A stretch of 64,000 bases of DNA from contig JAUNGB010000007.1 in assembly GCA_030524715.1 (NCBI GenBank), positions 30,981 through 94,980 on the forward strand, read 5' to 3'. A program made the translations under genes and the position numbers. Source of the DNA: Eubacteriales bacterium (GTDB lineage Bacteria > Bacillota > Clostridia > Lachnospirales > Lachnospiraceae). Positions 34,878-43,184 of this stretch are shown here, piece after piece. The notes beneath the pieces are model-generated. The model ran no database searches. It worked only from the letters and a program-made list of their open reading frames with translations, and had not been told where the DNA came from. Each line of letters opens with the position of its first letter. Positions within the stretch are counted from its first letter, which is position 1.

Positions 34878-36176
34878 TTATTCATGAAGCTTTCCTGTAC
34901 GTAATCCTTCCTCAATGGCTGCATTACAGTCCTGATCGATTCCTGCGGCAGCTTCTGCCGGGGACTCGTCTCCCTGCAGCAGCTTCTGTATATGGGGATA
35001 AAAAGCTTCCCTTACGCCCCGCCAGTTTGGATTATTTGCAGTAAAATCTACAACATTGACATTGTTCTGATAGTATTCCTCCAATCTTGGAATCTGATTC
35101 TTATATTTATCCGCAGTTTTCTTGCTTGCCGGTATCGCTCCGGCGGAATAGTCTCTCCAGGTTTCTGTTTCACAGATAAATTTCACAAATTCCATGGCCT
35201 TCTCCAGCTTTTGGTCATCTCCATTGTCAAACACAGAAAAACCTGTCACAAAAGCCGTCGCATATCCGCCTTCCCCGCCCGGGAAATTTACCACGCCATA
35301 ATCGAAAGGAATCCCGCTGCTGTTTGCATTGTTGCCGACCATAAAAGCACATTGCTCATTATAAAATAATTCTGCTGTATCAGATATCTCCAGATCCTCA
35401 CAGTAAGGCGGATAATATCCCTTTTCGGCATTATCGCTGATCCACTGAAGCCCGGCAATCCCTTCTTCTGTATTAAGCCTGATCTTCCTGTCATCATCAA
35501 AAAAGCTGCTTCCGTTACTGCGAATCAGGGTCATGGTATGCGTATCTCCCTGGCTGTTTTTTGCGTACATAGGCATGACGTAAGTATTTTCCGGCAGGTT
35601 TTCTTTCAAAGAGGCCAGAATCTCATCCCACTGGTCAAGATCCCAGTTCTGGATAACCTCCTGCTCTGTCAGATATTTTTCCAGGCCTGCCTGCCGAAAG
35701 AGATCCTTATTGTATACATACGTATTCTGCAGGCTCAGAAACGGTATCATATAGGTCCTTCCTTCAACCTGGCTCATATCCCACAGACTGCTGTCAATAT
35801 CGTCCCTCATTTCGTCCGATATGATATCGTCCAGCGGAACCATTCTGCCTGTATAAATATAGGTTGCCATGTTAAAATAGCCCTCATACAGCACATCAGC
35901 GGCTGTTTCCGTATCAAAACAGTCGGTAACCGCCTCATCCTCCTTCGTCTGCTCAAAGGTACTGATATGTATTGTAACTCCCTCATTCTGCGCCTCAAAG
36001 GCTTCCGCAGCCTTCCGCAGAAATTTATCCGCACTGTCTGCGTCCGGATCCACTACAGTGTTCATAGTCAGTACGGGAACCTTGACCCTTATACTGACAT
36101 TTTCTTCTTCCCCGCAGCCGGACAGCAAAAAGCATATGCCTGACAGCGCGGCTGCCGCCAAAAATCTTTTTTTCAT
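34878..36176 (-). CDS. ABC-type extracellular solute-binding lipoprotein (family 1)
   Basis: A 432-residue secreted lipoprotein. The signal peptide KKRFLAAAALSGICFLLSGCG ends in lipobox LSGC, giving lipidation at Cys21. The mature part is a family 1 (sugar-type) solute-binding protein: VTIHISTFEQTK, VPLDDIISDEMRDDIDSSL, NTYVYNKDLFRQAGL and AFMVGNNANSS are typical of multiple-sugar binders. No permease or ATPase gene is adjacent; instead it follows a hybrid histidine kinase by 12 bases in the same direction. It may be a sensory subunit for that kinase rather than a transporter part. GAGGAG precedes ATG. Confidence 0.85.
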   Translation of the reverse strand: MKKRFLAAAALSGICFLLSGCGEEENVSIRVKVPVLTMNTVVDPDADSADKFLRKAAEAFEAQNEGVTIHISTFEQTKEDEAVTDCFDTETAADVLYEGYFNMATYIYTGRMVPLDDIISDEMRDDIDSSLWDMSQVEGRTYMIPFLSLQNTYVYNKDLFRQAGLEKYLTEQEVIQNWDLDQWDEILASLKENLPENTYVMPMYAKNSQGDTHTMTLIRSNGSSFFDDDRKIRLNTEEGIAGLQWISDNAEKGYYPPYCEDLEISDTAELFYNEQCAFMVGNNANSSGIPFDYGVVNFPGGEGGYATAFVTGFSVFDNGDDQKLEKAMEFVKFICETETWRDYSAGAIPASKKTADKYKNQIPRLEEYYQNNVNVVDFTANNPNWRGVREAFYPHIQKLLQGDESPAEAAAGIDQDCNAAIEEGLRTGKLHE

Positions 36177-36188
36177 CTCTTTTCTCCT

Positions 36189-38306
36189 CTATTCCTCCAG
36201 TTTAAGGAACAGTTCTTCAATATTTATAGGTTTTCCAATAAAGCCGTTCATGCCGCTTTCCGTTACCCTGTCAATATCCTCCTGAAAGGTATTGGCTGTA
36301 CACGCAAGGATTCTCACCGTACCGGCATCGGGACGTTTCATGCTGCGGATTGCCTTAGCAGCCTCATATCCGTCCATTTCAGGCATACGAATATCCATCA
36401 GGATCACCGGATAGGTTCCGGGAGCTGAAGCGGCAAACTTTTCCACTGCTTCCCTGCCGTTGACGGCTACCTCTGACGTGATACTGCACTCGTGGAGGAT
36501 CGCCTGCAGAATTTCCGCGTTAAGTTCATTGTCCTCCGCGATCAGGATATTCAGGTTGTTCAGATCAAGAGACGCCGGTTCGATAGCTTGTTCCGATGCC
36601 ATATGAGGCGGCTCCTGTATGACCTCCGCCGGAAAAGACATATAAAAAACGCTTCCCTCTCCAAGCCTGCTTTTCACAGAAAGGCTTCCGCCCATCACCT
36701 TCATCAGAAGATAGCTGATGGACATTCCAAGACCTGTTCCCTTCTGGCTCTCCGCATTGTGTCCTCTCTCCTGAGTAAATGCTTCAAAAATATGCTTCTG
36801 AAATTCTTCACTCATACCGCAGCCGGTATCCTCGACTTCAAAGCAATTCCTTATGAACTGTTTTCCGTCGGCTTCTTCCTCCGCTTCCTGGCGCATCCTC
36901 ACTGTAACGGTTCCGCCCCGGGAAGTGAATTTTGCCGCGTTGCTTAACAGATTCATCAGTACCTGCTTAACCCTCACCTCGTCGCATTCTATCCAGGGCT
37001 TCCGTATATCCGCTTCCACGCACAGCTTCAGCCCTCTGCCTTCTATATTTTCCTGCTGCATGGAAATTACATTGTCAAGGAGCATTTCCATATTTGCAGG
37101 AGCTGCATGCAGCTCCACCTTCCCTGCCTGCAGCTTGGACATATCCAGAATATCGTTTACCAGAGCGAGCAGATACTGAGCCGCATGAGACGCTTTCAGC
37201 AGATATTCCCTGAGTTTTTCACGGTCGTCTATATTCTGGAGCATAAGATGGTTCAGGCCGATAAGTCCGTTCAGCGGCGTCCTGATCTCGTGGCTCATGT
37301 TGGATAAGAATTCATTTCTTGCCTCGATCTGGGTTTTTGCGTGAAGAGATTTCCTCATCATCAGATACCACATTCCCAGTGCGACCACCACGGCGATCAC
37401 CACAAGAACACCGGCTATCAAAGAAAGATAAAGGATACTGCTTGTCTGCTTCTTAAATACCTTCCGGGAAACCTCCATGATAAAGTACCAGTCCATGGTT
37501 CCCGCCTTCTGGAAGGTCATGATCTTCTCATTACCGTCTTCGTCGCGGTATATGGTCGTAAAGCTTTCCCCGTCCTTCAGTTTCTGTTCGATTTCCCCGA
37601 TATCCTGTCCTCCTGTCAGGAATCGTCCCTTCCCGTAGTCAGAATAAAAATTCTGCCGCTCCTGGAAGCTCAGAGCTTTGTCAACATTGATAATATAGTA
37701 TCCGTCCGCGTCTACAACACTGCCGGAGCCTTGTCCGTTATAGGATTCAATGATCAGATCCTCCTGCATGCTGTCGGTTAATTTTTTACTGATTATGCCC
37801 ACAAACACGATATCATCCACTTCCCAGGGCTCTATCTGTATCCCGTACAGCAGGTATTCTCTCTGAAGCTCGGGAATATCCGTGTTCACCTCGTCATACC
37901 TGAGAACGAACCGTCCGTCCTCTTTTTTAAGCTCTGAGATCAGATCTGAATCCTCTGTAATGACAAAATCGCCGGAATAGAGCTTTCCGTCCTCAGCAAC
38001 GTAGTACAGCTTCTCAATACCGTTGGTATTCTGCTCCACATGCATTATTTCCTGCATGCCTTTGATGCCGGAAAAATCATAGTACAGCATTCTGTCATGA
38101 ATCGACTCCAACTGGTCCCAGTTTTTTTCCACATTTGTTTTGATCGCATTCAGATCATGCTCTGCCAGTTCCTGTATATTATCGATCATTGACCGATAGA
38201 TTTTGTCATTGATCTGACGGTAATACCACAAACAGGAACCGCCCAGAAGCGCGGCAGTACATACACAGAAAAATATGATCCCGAATCTGCGAATAGCCTG
38301 CGGCAT
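36189..38306 (-). CDS. Hybrid sensor histidine kinase/response regulator
   Basis: A 705-residue inner-membrane sensor. Helices lie at about 8-27 and 290-313; the region between (about 30-285) is an extracellular dCache-like sensor with GSVVDADGYYIINVDK near 195-210. The dimerisation domain has the phospho-histidine in NMSHEIRTPLNGL (His about 339). The ATPase boxes are NLLSNAAKFT, EVEDTGCGM and GTGLGMSISYLL. A C-terminal receiver domain (about 585-705) has the phospho-acceptor Asp about 638 in VILMDIRMPEMDG. No DNA-binding output domain is present, so another protein must relay the signal. It is co-transcribed with the solute-binding lipoprotein from the promoter at 38365. Confidence 0.9.
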   Translation of the reverse strand: MPQAIRRFGIIFFCVCTAALLGGSCLWYYRQINDKIYRSMIDNIQELAEHDLNAIKTNVEKNWDQLESIHDRMLYYDFSGIKGMQEIMHVEQNTNGIEKLYYVAEDGKLYSGDFVITEDSDLISELKKEDGRFVLRYDEVNTDIPELQREYLLYGIQIEPWEVDDIVFVGIISKKLTDSMQEDLIIESYNGQGSGSVVDADGYYIINVDKALSFQERQNFYSDYGKGRFLTGGQDIGEIEQKLKDGESFTTIYRDEDGNEKIMTFQKAGTMDWYFIMEVSRKVFKKQTSSILYLSLIAGVLVVIAVVVALGMWYLMMRKSLHAKTQIEARNEFLSNMSHEIRTPLNGLIGLNHLMLQNIDDREKLREYLLKASHAAQYLLALVNDILDMSKLQAGKVELHAAPANMEMLLDNVISMQQENIEGRGLKLCVEADIRKPWIECDEVRVKQVLMNLLSNAAKFTSRGGTVTVRMRQEAEEEADGKQFIRNCFEVEDTGCGMSEEFQKHIFEAFTQERGHNAESQKGTGLGMSISYLLMKVMGGSLSVKSRLGEGSVFYMSFPAEVIQEPPHMASEQAIEPASLDLNNLNILIAEDNELNAEILQAILHECSITSEVAVNGREAVEKFAASAPGTYPVILMDIRMPEMDGYEAAKAIRSMKRPDAGTVRILACTANTFQEDIDRVTESGMNGFIGKPINIEELFLKLEE

Positions 38307-38341
38307 ATATCCTCCCCCCTTACTTTACCGGATCATGTCAA

Positions 38342-38393
38342 AGAAACCCTGGTTTCTATAAGTGATTATAGCATCCGGGGCTGTCTTTGACAA
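38342..38393 (-). promoter_or_regulatory. Promoter and palindrome upstream of the histidine kinase
   Basis: Minus strand: TTGTCA (38393-38388), 17 bp, TATAAT (38370-38365). Just downstream, near the expected transcription start, lies the palindrome AGAAACC-CT-GGTTTCT (38342-38357), a candidate operator. The palindrome could also be part of the 5' leader fold. Confidence 0.65.
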
Positions 38394-38460
38394 CACAGGA
38401 TTACTGTTCGTGCCTGCAGTGTTAACTAATAACAGACGGGTTCCACTTCCTGATTTCCTA

Positions 38461-38490
38461 TTGACAAGGGCCGAAGCAGAGCGGTATACT
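38461..38490 (+). promoter_or_regulatory. Promoter of the ABC efflux pair
   Basis: TTGACA (38461-38466), 18 bp, TATACT (38485-38490). The two operator-like repeats follow immediately downstream. Confidence 0.7.
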
Positions 38491-38498
38491 GAAAAACG

Positions 38499-38560
38499 GG
38501 TTAGCCTTTGCTAATACAAGGCGGCCATTTTTTAAGAATATAGGTTAGTTAATGCTAACA
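38499..38560 (+). promoter_or_regulatory. Two operator-like 18-bp repeats, GGTTAGNNNNTGCTAAYA
   Basis: Copies at 38499-38516 and 38543-38560 share 13 of 18 positions and the frame GGTTAG-N4-TGCTAA-(T/C)A. Each contains an imperfect palindrome (TTAGC/GCTAA; GTTAG/CTAAC). They lie at about +3 and +47 from the predicted transcription start, 44 bp apart, the second just before the ribosome site. This is the layout expected for a TetR- or MarR-type repressor. No such regulator gene is adjacent. A weaker related site, GTTAACTAATAAC, lies at 38421-38433. Confidence 0.6.
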
Positions 38561-38574
38561 AGAAGGAGAGCGGG

Positions 38575-39273
38575 ATGTTTATTAATTTAAAAAATGCAGT
38601 AAAAAAATACGGCAGCGGCGAAACATTGGTCTATGCCCTTGATCATGCCGAGCTTACCCTTGGAGAAGGAGAAATATGCGTAATCTTAGGTCCGTCAGGC
38701 TCCGGAAAAAGCACCATTTTAAACATGCTTGGGGGTCTGGACAACCTGGATGAGGGGGAGCTTACTGTAGCAGGCAGAAGGATCACAGGACTTTCCGGGG
38801 AGCAGCGTACGGATTACCGTAAAGAGGATGTGGGATTTGTTTTCCAGTTTTATAATCTGATCCCGGACCTGACGGTAGAAGAGAATATTCAGGTAGTGGC
38901 GGATATCTCTGACAAACCGCTGGCCATGGACGAAGTGCTGCAGGCTCTGGATATCGAAAAATACCGCCGGCGTTTTCCAAAGGAGCTGTCAGGCGGACAG
39001 CAGCAGCGGGTAGCCATCGCCCGTGCGATGATCAAAAATCCAAAGCTTCTGCTCTGCGATGAGCTGACCGGCGCTCTGGATACGAAATCCTCAAAGCAGG
39101 TGTTGGAATTTGTTGAAAAAATGAACCGTCAGTTTGGGACCACAGTGGTGATTATCACGCATAACGAAGCCATCGCAGGCATGGCGGACAGAATTGTCCG
39201 TCTAAGGGACGGCCGGATCTGCGAAAACCGGGAAAACGGCCAGAAAATCTCTGCTGCCGGGCTTGTGCTGTAA
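38575..39273 (+). CDS. ABC transporter ATP-binding protein (MacB/LolD/BceA-like)
   Basis: A 232-residue ATPase that powers the adjacent FtsX-type permease. Walker [10 protein letters not shown] is near residue 41, the Q-loop is in [18 protein letters not shown], the signature is [15 protein letters not shown], and Walker [13 protein letters not shown] differs slightly from the usual LADEPTGALD. The H-loop is [11 protein letters not shown]. The [11 protein letters not shown] form is typical of the MacB/LolD/BceA group, which moves lipoproteins, peptides or antibiotics. The start ATG 38575 follows AAGGAGAGCGGG. The permease follows after 14 bases. Operator-like repeats suggest a dedicated repressor. 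Confidence 0.9.
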   Translation: MFINLKNAVKKYGSGETLVYALDHAELTLGEGEICVILGPSGSGKSTILNMLGGLDNLDEGELTVAGRRITGLSGEQRTDYRKEDVGFVFQFYNLIPDLTVEENIQVVADISDKPLAMDEVLQALDIEKYRRRFPKELSGGQQQRVAIARAMIKNPKLLLCDELTGALDTKSSKQVLEFVEKMNRQFGTTVVIITHNEAIAGMADRIVRLRDGRICENRENGQKISAAGLVL

Positions 39274-39287
39274 GGGAGGGTTTTCAG

Positions 39288-41513
39288 ATGAAGCTGAATA
39301 GACGCTATATACGCAGTATCAGGGAAAACTGGTCTTTTTATATTTCATCAACGGTACTTACAGTCGTAACGCTGCTGTTATATTTTTTGTTTTATATTGC
39401 AGGAAATGCGATCCTTGATTTCAGCGTGGATTTTTACAGTCGGAATAAAATTGAAGACGCGCATTTCAACACATATCTGGAAATCCCCACGGAAGAACTG
39501 CAGGAGCTTTCGGAACTCTACGACGTAACGCTGGAAAAGCAGCGGTATATCAATATAGAAACAAATGACGTTACCGCCCGCATATTCAGCAGGACCAAAA
39601 GCGTCGATCTGTATGAGGTCACTCAGGGGAAAGACGTCTTGCAGGATGACGAAATCGTCATATCCGAGGGCTATGCCGTAGAAAATAACATAAAAATCGG
39701 CAGCAGCATGAAGATCGGCGGGAAGGAATATACGGTTGTCGGTTTTATGCAGCGGCCGGATTATCTGTATATGCTGAAAAGCGAAGACGATTCTTATAAA
39801 AATATCTCTACCTTTTATCTCTGCTATATGACGGACCGGGAGTTTGAAGCATTGGGAGACACAGGCTGTCAGTATCTTGTAAGGTATGGCAAAGATTCAG
39901 ACGCGGCGGAATTTCGTAAGGCTGTGCATGAGAAGTATTATATGCAATCCTATTCCGCAGCGGAGGAAAATCCCCGCATTACCATGGTAGAGCAGCAGGC
40001 GCAGCTATTTATCGTAATGTCCTACGTACTTTTGTGTATTCTCCCCCTGATCGCAGTGGTTTTGATCAGTATTATCATCAGCCGCAAAGTAAAATCAGAG
40101 CAGCGGATGATCGGAACGCTTTCGGCTCTGGGCTATAAAAAGACACAGCTTATGCTTCACTATGCGGGGTTCGCGGCGCTTCCGGGACTGGCAGGAGGCG
40201 TTTTAACCGCGGTAGTCTCCCTCATAGCCGCACAGCCTTTAAGTGAATTAGGGCTGCAGGACTATGAACCCATGCGTGTGACAGGCCGTTTGAATCTGTC
40301 CGGCGCCTTATTGGGCATAGCGGTTCCTACCGCACTGTATGTCCTTGCCGCTTTGCTATCAGTCCGTAAGCTTCTGAAAAAGGATACGGTTCTTCTGCTG
40401 AACGCCAATGCAGACGGCGGGAAGAAAAAAGGAAAGCGGATACTTGCCGGGAAAAAGGCCTCTATCCGTACAAAGTTTGCCCTCCGTTCTCTGCTTGGCA
40501 ATCCGGCGCGCAGCTTCGTGGTCCTTCTGGGGGTGTTTCTGGGATGCTTTATCATGCTGCTGGGACAGGGCTTTTTTGATTCCATAGACCATATGGGAGA
40601 TACGGCCGCAGACGAGCTGGGAAGCTATGAGCATCAGTATGTTTTAAATGAAATGCTGGAGGAAAATCCTTATGGCGGAGAAGACATGCTGGTATCGGCA
40701 GTGGAAAATGCCGACGGCAGCAAGCTGTCGGTGATCGGTACCTCTGACAGTAATCCGTACCTTGCTTTTAAGGATGAAGACGGAAATGCCGTATCCGTGG
40801 AGGACGGTTATTATATTACGAGCCTTGCGCAGCTTACCCTTGGCTGGCAGGAGGGCGATACGGTGACAGTATATAATCCGTTGTCGCTGGAAGAGAAAGA
40901 ATTCCGGATCGCGGGCATTATCCAAAATAACGTGCAGAAGAGCATTGTTGCATCGAAGGCATATGCCGCAGAGCTTACAGGATTGGATAAAAACAGCTTT
41001 AACTGCATTGTCAGCGACCATCCCCTTTCCATCCCCGAGGCAAAGATCGCGCAGGAGAGCAAAAGGAGCGATATCACCGACCAGGCAAAGACCATGACAA
41101 AGCAGATGGATATTATGCTGCAGATGATTGTCGGGCTGGGAATCATCATCTGCATTGCCGCCGTATACGTAGCCGTCAACATGCTGGTCACCGAAAGCCG
41201 CGGCAATATTTCCATGCTGAAGGTGCTGGGGTACCGGGATGCCCAGATCAACAAGATCCTCCTGCAGTCCCATCATATCCTGCTTCCCATCGGAATCCTT
41301 CTGTCAATACCCTGTGTGTATGCAGCGGCAGACGCGTTCTTCCTGCTGATGGTGGACTATGGCGTGATGCTGATCGACACTTATATAGCTCCCAAAAGTT
41401 ATCTGATTTCCATTCTTCTGACGGCAGGCTGCTATTTTGGATCCCTGTGGCTCCTGCGGCGAAAGGTAAAAAAGGTTGATATGATCGAGAGCCTGAAGGA
41501 TAACCGGGAATAA
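39288..41513 (+). CDS. ABC transporter permease with two FtsX domains
   Basis: A 741-residue permease. A first helix (about 16-40) is followed by a large extracellular domain (about 45-225). Three helices then form the first FtsX domain (about 240-365). After a basic linker (DGGKKKGKRILAGKKASIRTKFALRSLLG) a second extracellular segment (about 430-600) leads to the last FtsX domain (MLQMIVGLGIIICIAAVYVAVNMLVTE, then DAQINKILLQSHHILLPIGI). This ten-helix duplicated form resembles peptide-sensing or efflux permeases (BceB-like by layout) but without a clear bacitracin-type loop. The substrate is unknown. It is co-transcribed with the ATPase. Confidence 0.87.
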   Translation: MKLNRRYIRSIRENWSFYISSTVLTVVTLLLYFLFYIAGNAILDFSVDFYSRNKIEDAHFNTYLEIPTEELQELSELYDVTLEKQRYINIETNDVTARIFSRTKSVDLYEVTQGKDVLQDDEIVISEGYAVENNIKIGSSMKIGGKEYTVVGFMQRPDYLYMLKSEDDSYKNISTFYLCYMTDREFEALGDTGCQYLVRYGKDSDAAEFRKAVHEKYYMQSYSAAEENPRITMVEQQAQLFIVMSYVLLCILPLIAVVLISIIISRKVKSEQRMIGTLSALGYKKTQLMLHYAGFAALPGLAGGVLTAVVSLIAAQPLSELGLQDYEPMRVTGRLNLSGALLGIAVPTALYVLAALLSVRKLLKKDTVLLLNANADGGKKKGKRILAGKKASIRTKFALRSLLGNPARSFVVLLGVFLGCFIMLLGQGFFDSIDHMGDTAADELGSYEHQYVLNEMLEENPYGGEDMLVSAVENADGSKLSVIGTSDSNPYLAFKDEDGNAVSVEDGYYITSLAQLTLGWQEGDTVTVYNPLSLEEKEFRIAGIIQNNVQKSIVASKAYAAELTGLDKNSFNCIVSDHPLSIPEAKIAQESKRSDITDQAKTMTKQMDIMLQMIVGLGIIICIAAVYVAVNMLVTESRGNISMLKVLGYRDAQINKILLQSHHILLPIGILLSIPCVYAAADAFFLLMVDYGVMLIDTYIAPKSYLISILLTAGCYFGSLWLLRRKVKKVDMIESLKDNRE

Positions 41514-41567
41514 CGCCGTTTACTGCTTCTGTCCAAACCTGGCAAATATACATTTGTCAGTCCCCAT

Positions 41568-41590
41568 AGCCTTGCAGCCATTGCAAGGCT
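41568..41590 (+). terminator. Hairpin behind the ABC permease
   Basis: A perfect 9-bp stem AGCCTTGCA/TGCAAGGCT with loop GCCAT. It lacks a U-run, so termination is uncertain. A weaker stem (CAAAT/ATTTG) lies 20 bases upstream. Confidence 0.4.
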
Positions 41591-41619
41591 TGGGAGTGAG
41601 CAGAAACGAAAATGCCGCA

Positions 41620-41661
41620 TTGACATAAACCGAAAAGAGTGATACCTTTTTATTAAAGGTA
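41620..41661 (+). promoter_or_regulatory. Promoter and palindrome upstream of the first MATE gene
   Basis: TTGACA (41620-41625) is followed 17 bp later by the palindrome TACCTTT-TTATT-AAAGGTA (41643-41661), which occupies the -10 position. A protein on the palindrome would control the promoter directly. The -10 itself (TACCTT) is weak, as in activator-dependent promoters. Confidence 0.5.
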
Positions 41662-41747
41662 CAGCAGAAGAGATGAGTTGAAAAGTTCCTGCCGTACCTG
41701 TTCAGGAATATGTCAGCATTTTACCGATAGAAACAGGAGCGATCAGC

Positions 41748-43124
41748 ATGTTATACACCAAAGCCCATTCTAAAAAACATTCATCCGGCATCACAGATAT
41801 GACTTCAGGGAATCTTTATACCCTGATGCTTGGCTTTGCGCTGCCGGTGTTTTTCAGCCAGGTATTCCAGCAATTATACAATACTGCAGACGCGTTTATT
41901 GTGGGGAGATTTCTGGGAACAGAGGCATTGGCTGCGGTTACCTCTTCGGGTACGCTGATCTTTCTTCTTGTAAGCTTTTTTATGGGAACTGCAATGGGGG
42001 CAGGAGTAGTGATATCCCGCTATTTTGGCGCGGGGGAAGGGGAACAGGTTTCACGCGCCATACATACGATACTTGCGTTCGGACTTGTGAGCGGATTAAT
42101 CCTGACAGTCGTGGGGGTTATTTTTACGCCGACGTTGCTTGTGTGGATGCAGACAGACCCCGAAGTGCTTCCAAAGGCGATCGAATATTTCCGTTTCTAT
42201 TTCCTCGGTTCCTTTGCCCTGGTTCTGTACAACATCTGCAGGAGTATCATGAATGCGCTGGGAGACAGCAAAAGACCGCTGTATTATCTGATCTTTTCTT
42301 CTGTCCTTAATGTGTTTCTCGATCTTTTATTCATCTCCGGTTTTCACTGGGATGTCTGGGCTGCTGCCGCGGCGACGGTAATATCTCAGGGAGCCAGCGT
42401 TGTTTTATGCATGATACATCTTTTCCGTAAAGGCAACGTATTTACCGTGGAACTGAAGAAGATCCGGTTCCATAAAGATATGCTGCTGGAAATCGTCCGT
42501 TACGGCCTGCCATCCGGCGTTCAGAACTCTGTAACAGCTTTTGCGAATGTGATCGTACAGTCGCAGATCAATTCCTTCGGGACGCTTGCTATGGCAGCAT
42601 ACGGAACTCATTCTAAAATCGAAGGCTTTGCCTTCCTTCCGATCACCAGCTTTAATATGGCAAGCACGACGTTTATCAGCCAGAACCTGGGGGCTAAGCA
42701 ATACGACAGAGCAAAGAAGGGCGCACGTTTCAGTATTTTATCAGCAGTCATTCTGGCTGAGATCATTGGGGTATTCAATTATGTTTTCGCGCCCCAGCTG
42801 ATCGGCTTATTTGATAAGACTCCCGGTGTGATCGAGCTTGGCGTACAGCAGGCCCGTACATTGGCTCTGTTTTACTGCCTGCTGGCCTTTTCGCATTCCG
42901 TCGCCGCTGTCTGCCGCGGCGCAGGCAAAGCGTTTGTTCCCATGTTTATCATGCTGTCTGTGTGGTGCGTGGTGCGGATCGTTTACATCATTATCGTTGT
43001 GAACCTGACCGGTGAAATCGGATATATTTATTGGGCTTATCCGTTGACCTGGGGAATCAGTTCCCTTATCTATCTGATCTATTATCTGTGTTCAGATTGG
43101 ATTTATGGGTTTGAACACAAATAA
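41748..43124 (+). CDS. MATE-family multidrug/cation efflux transporter (1)
   Basis: A 458-residue membrane protein with 12 predicted helices, organised as two six-helix bundles. Conserved lines are MTSGNLYTLMLGFALPVFFSQVFQQLYNTADAFIVGRFLG at the start and RSIMNALGDSKRPLYYLI near residue 165. The second half repeats the pattern (YGLPSGVQNSVTAFANVIVQSQINSFG). MATE pumps exchange Na+ or H+ for cationic compounds. ATG 41748 follows CAGGAGCGATC. It has its own promoter with a palindromic operator. A second MATE gene follows after 60 bases, so two related pumps are probably co-transcribed. Confidence 0.9.
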   Translation: MLYTKAHSKKHSSGITDMTSGNLYTLMLGFALPVFFSQVFQQLYNTADAFIVGRFLGTEALAAVTSSGTLIFLLVSFFMGTAMGAGVVISRYFGAGEGEQVSRAIHTILAFGLVSGLILTVVGVIFTPTLLVWMQTDPEVLPKAIEYFRFYFLGSFALVLYNICRSIMNALGDSKRPLYYLIFSSVLNVFLDLLFISGFHWDVWAAAAATVISQGASVVLCMIHLFRKGNVFTVELKKIRFHKDMLLEIVRYGLPSGVQNSVTAFANVIVQSQINSFGTLAMAAYGTHSKIEGFAFLPITSFNMASTTFISQNLGAKQYDRAKKGARFSILSAVILAEIIGVFNYVFAPQLIGLFDKTPGVIELGVQQARTLALFYCLLAFSHSVAAVCRGAGKAFVPMFIMLSVWCVVRIVYIIIVVNLTGEIGYIYWAYPLTWGISSLIYLIYYLCSDWIYGFEHK

Positions 43125-43184
43125 GCATACGGCAGGGGGAATCCAGGGGGATTCGCTTTTCCATGGAAATACAGGAGGAAGATC

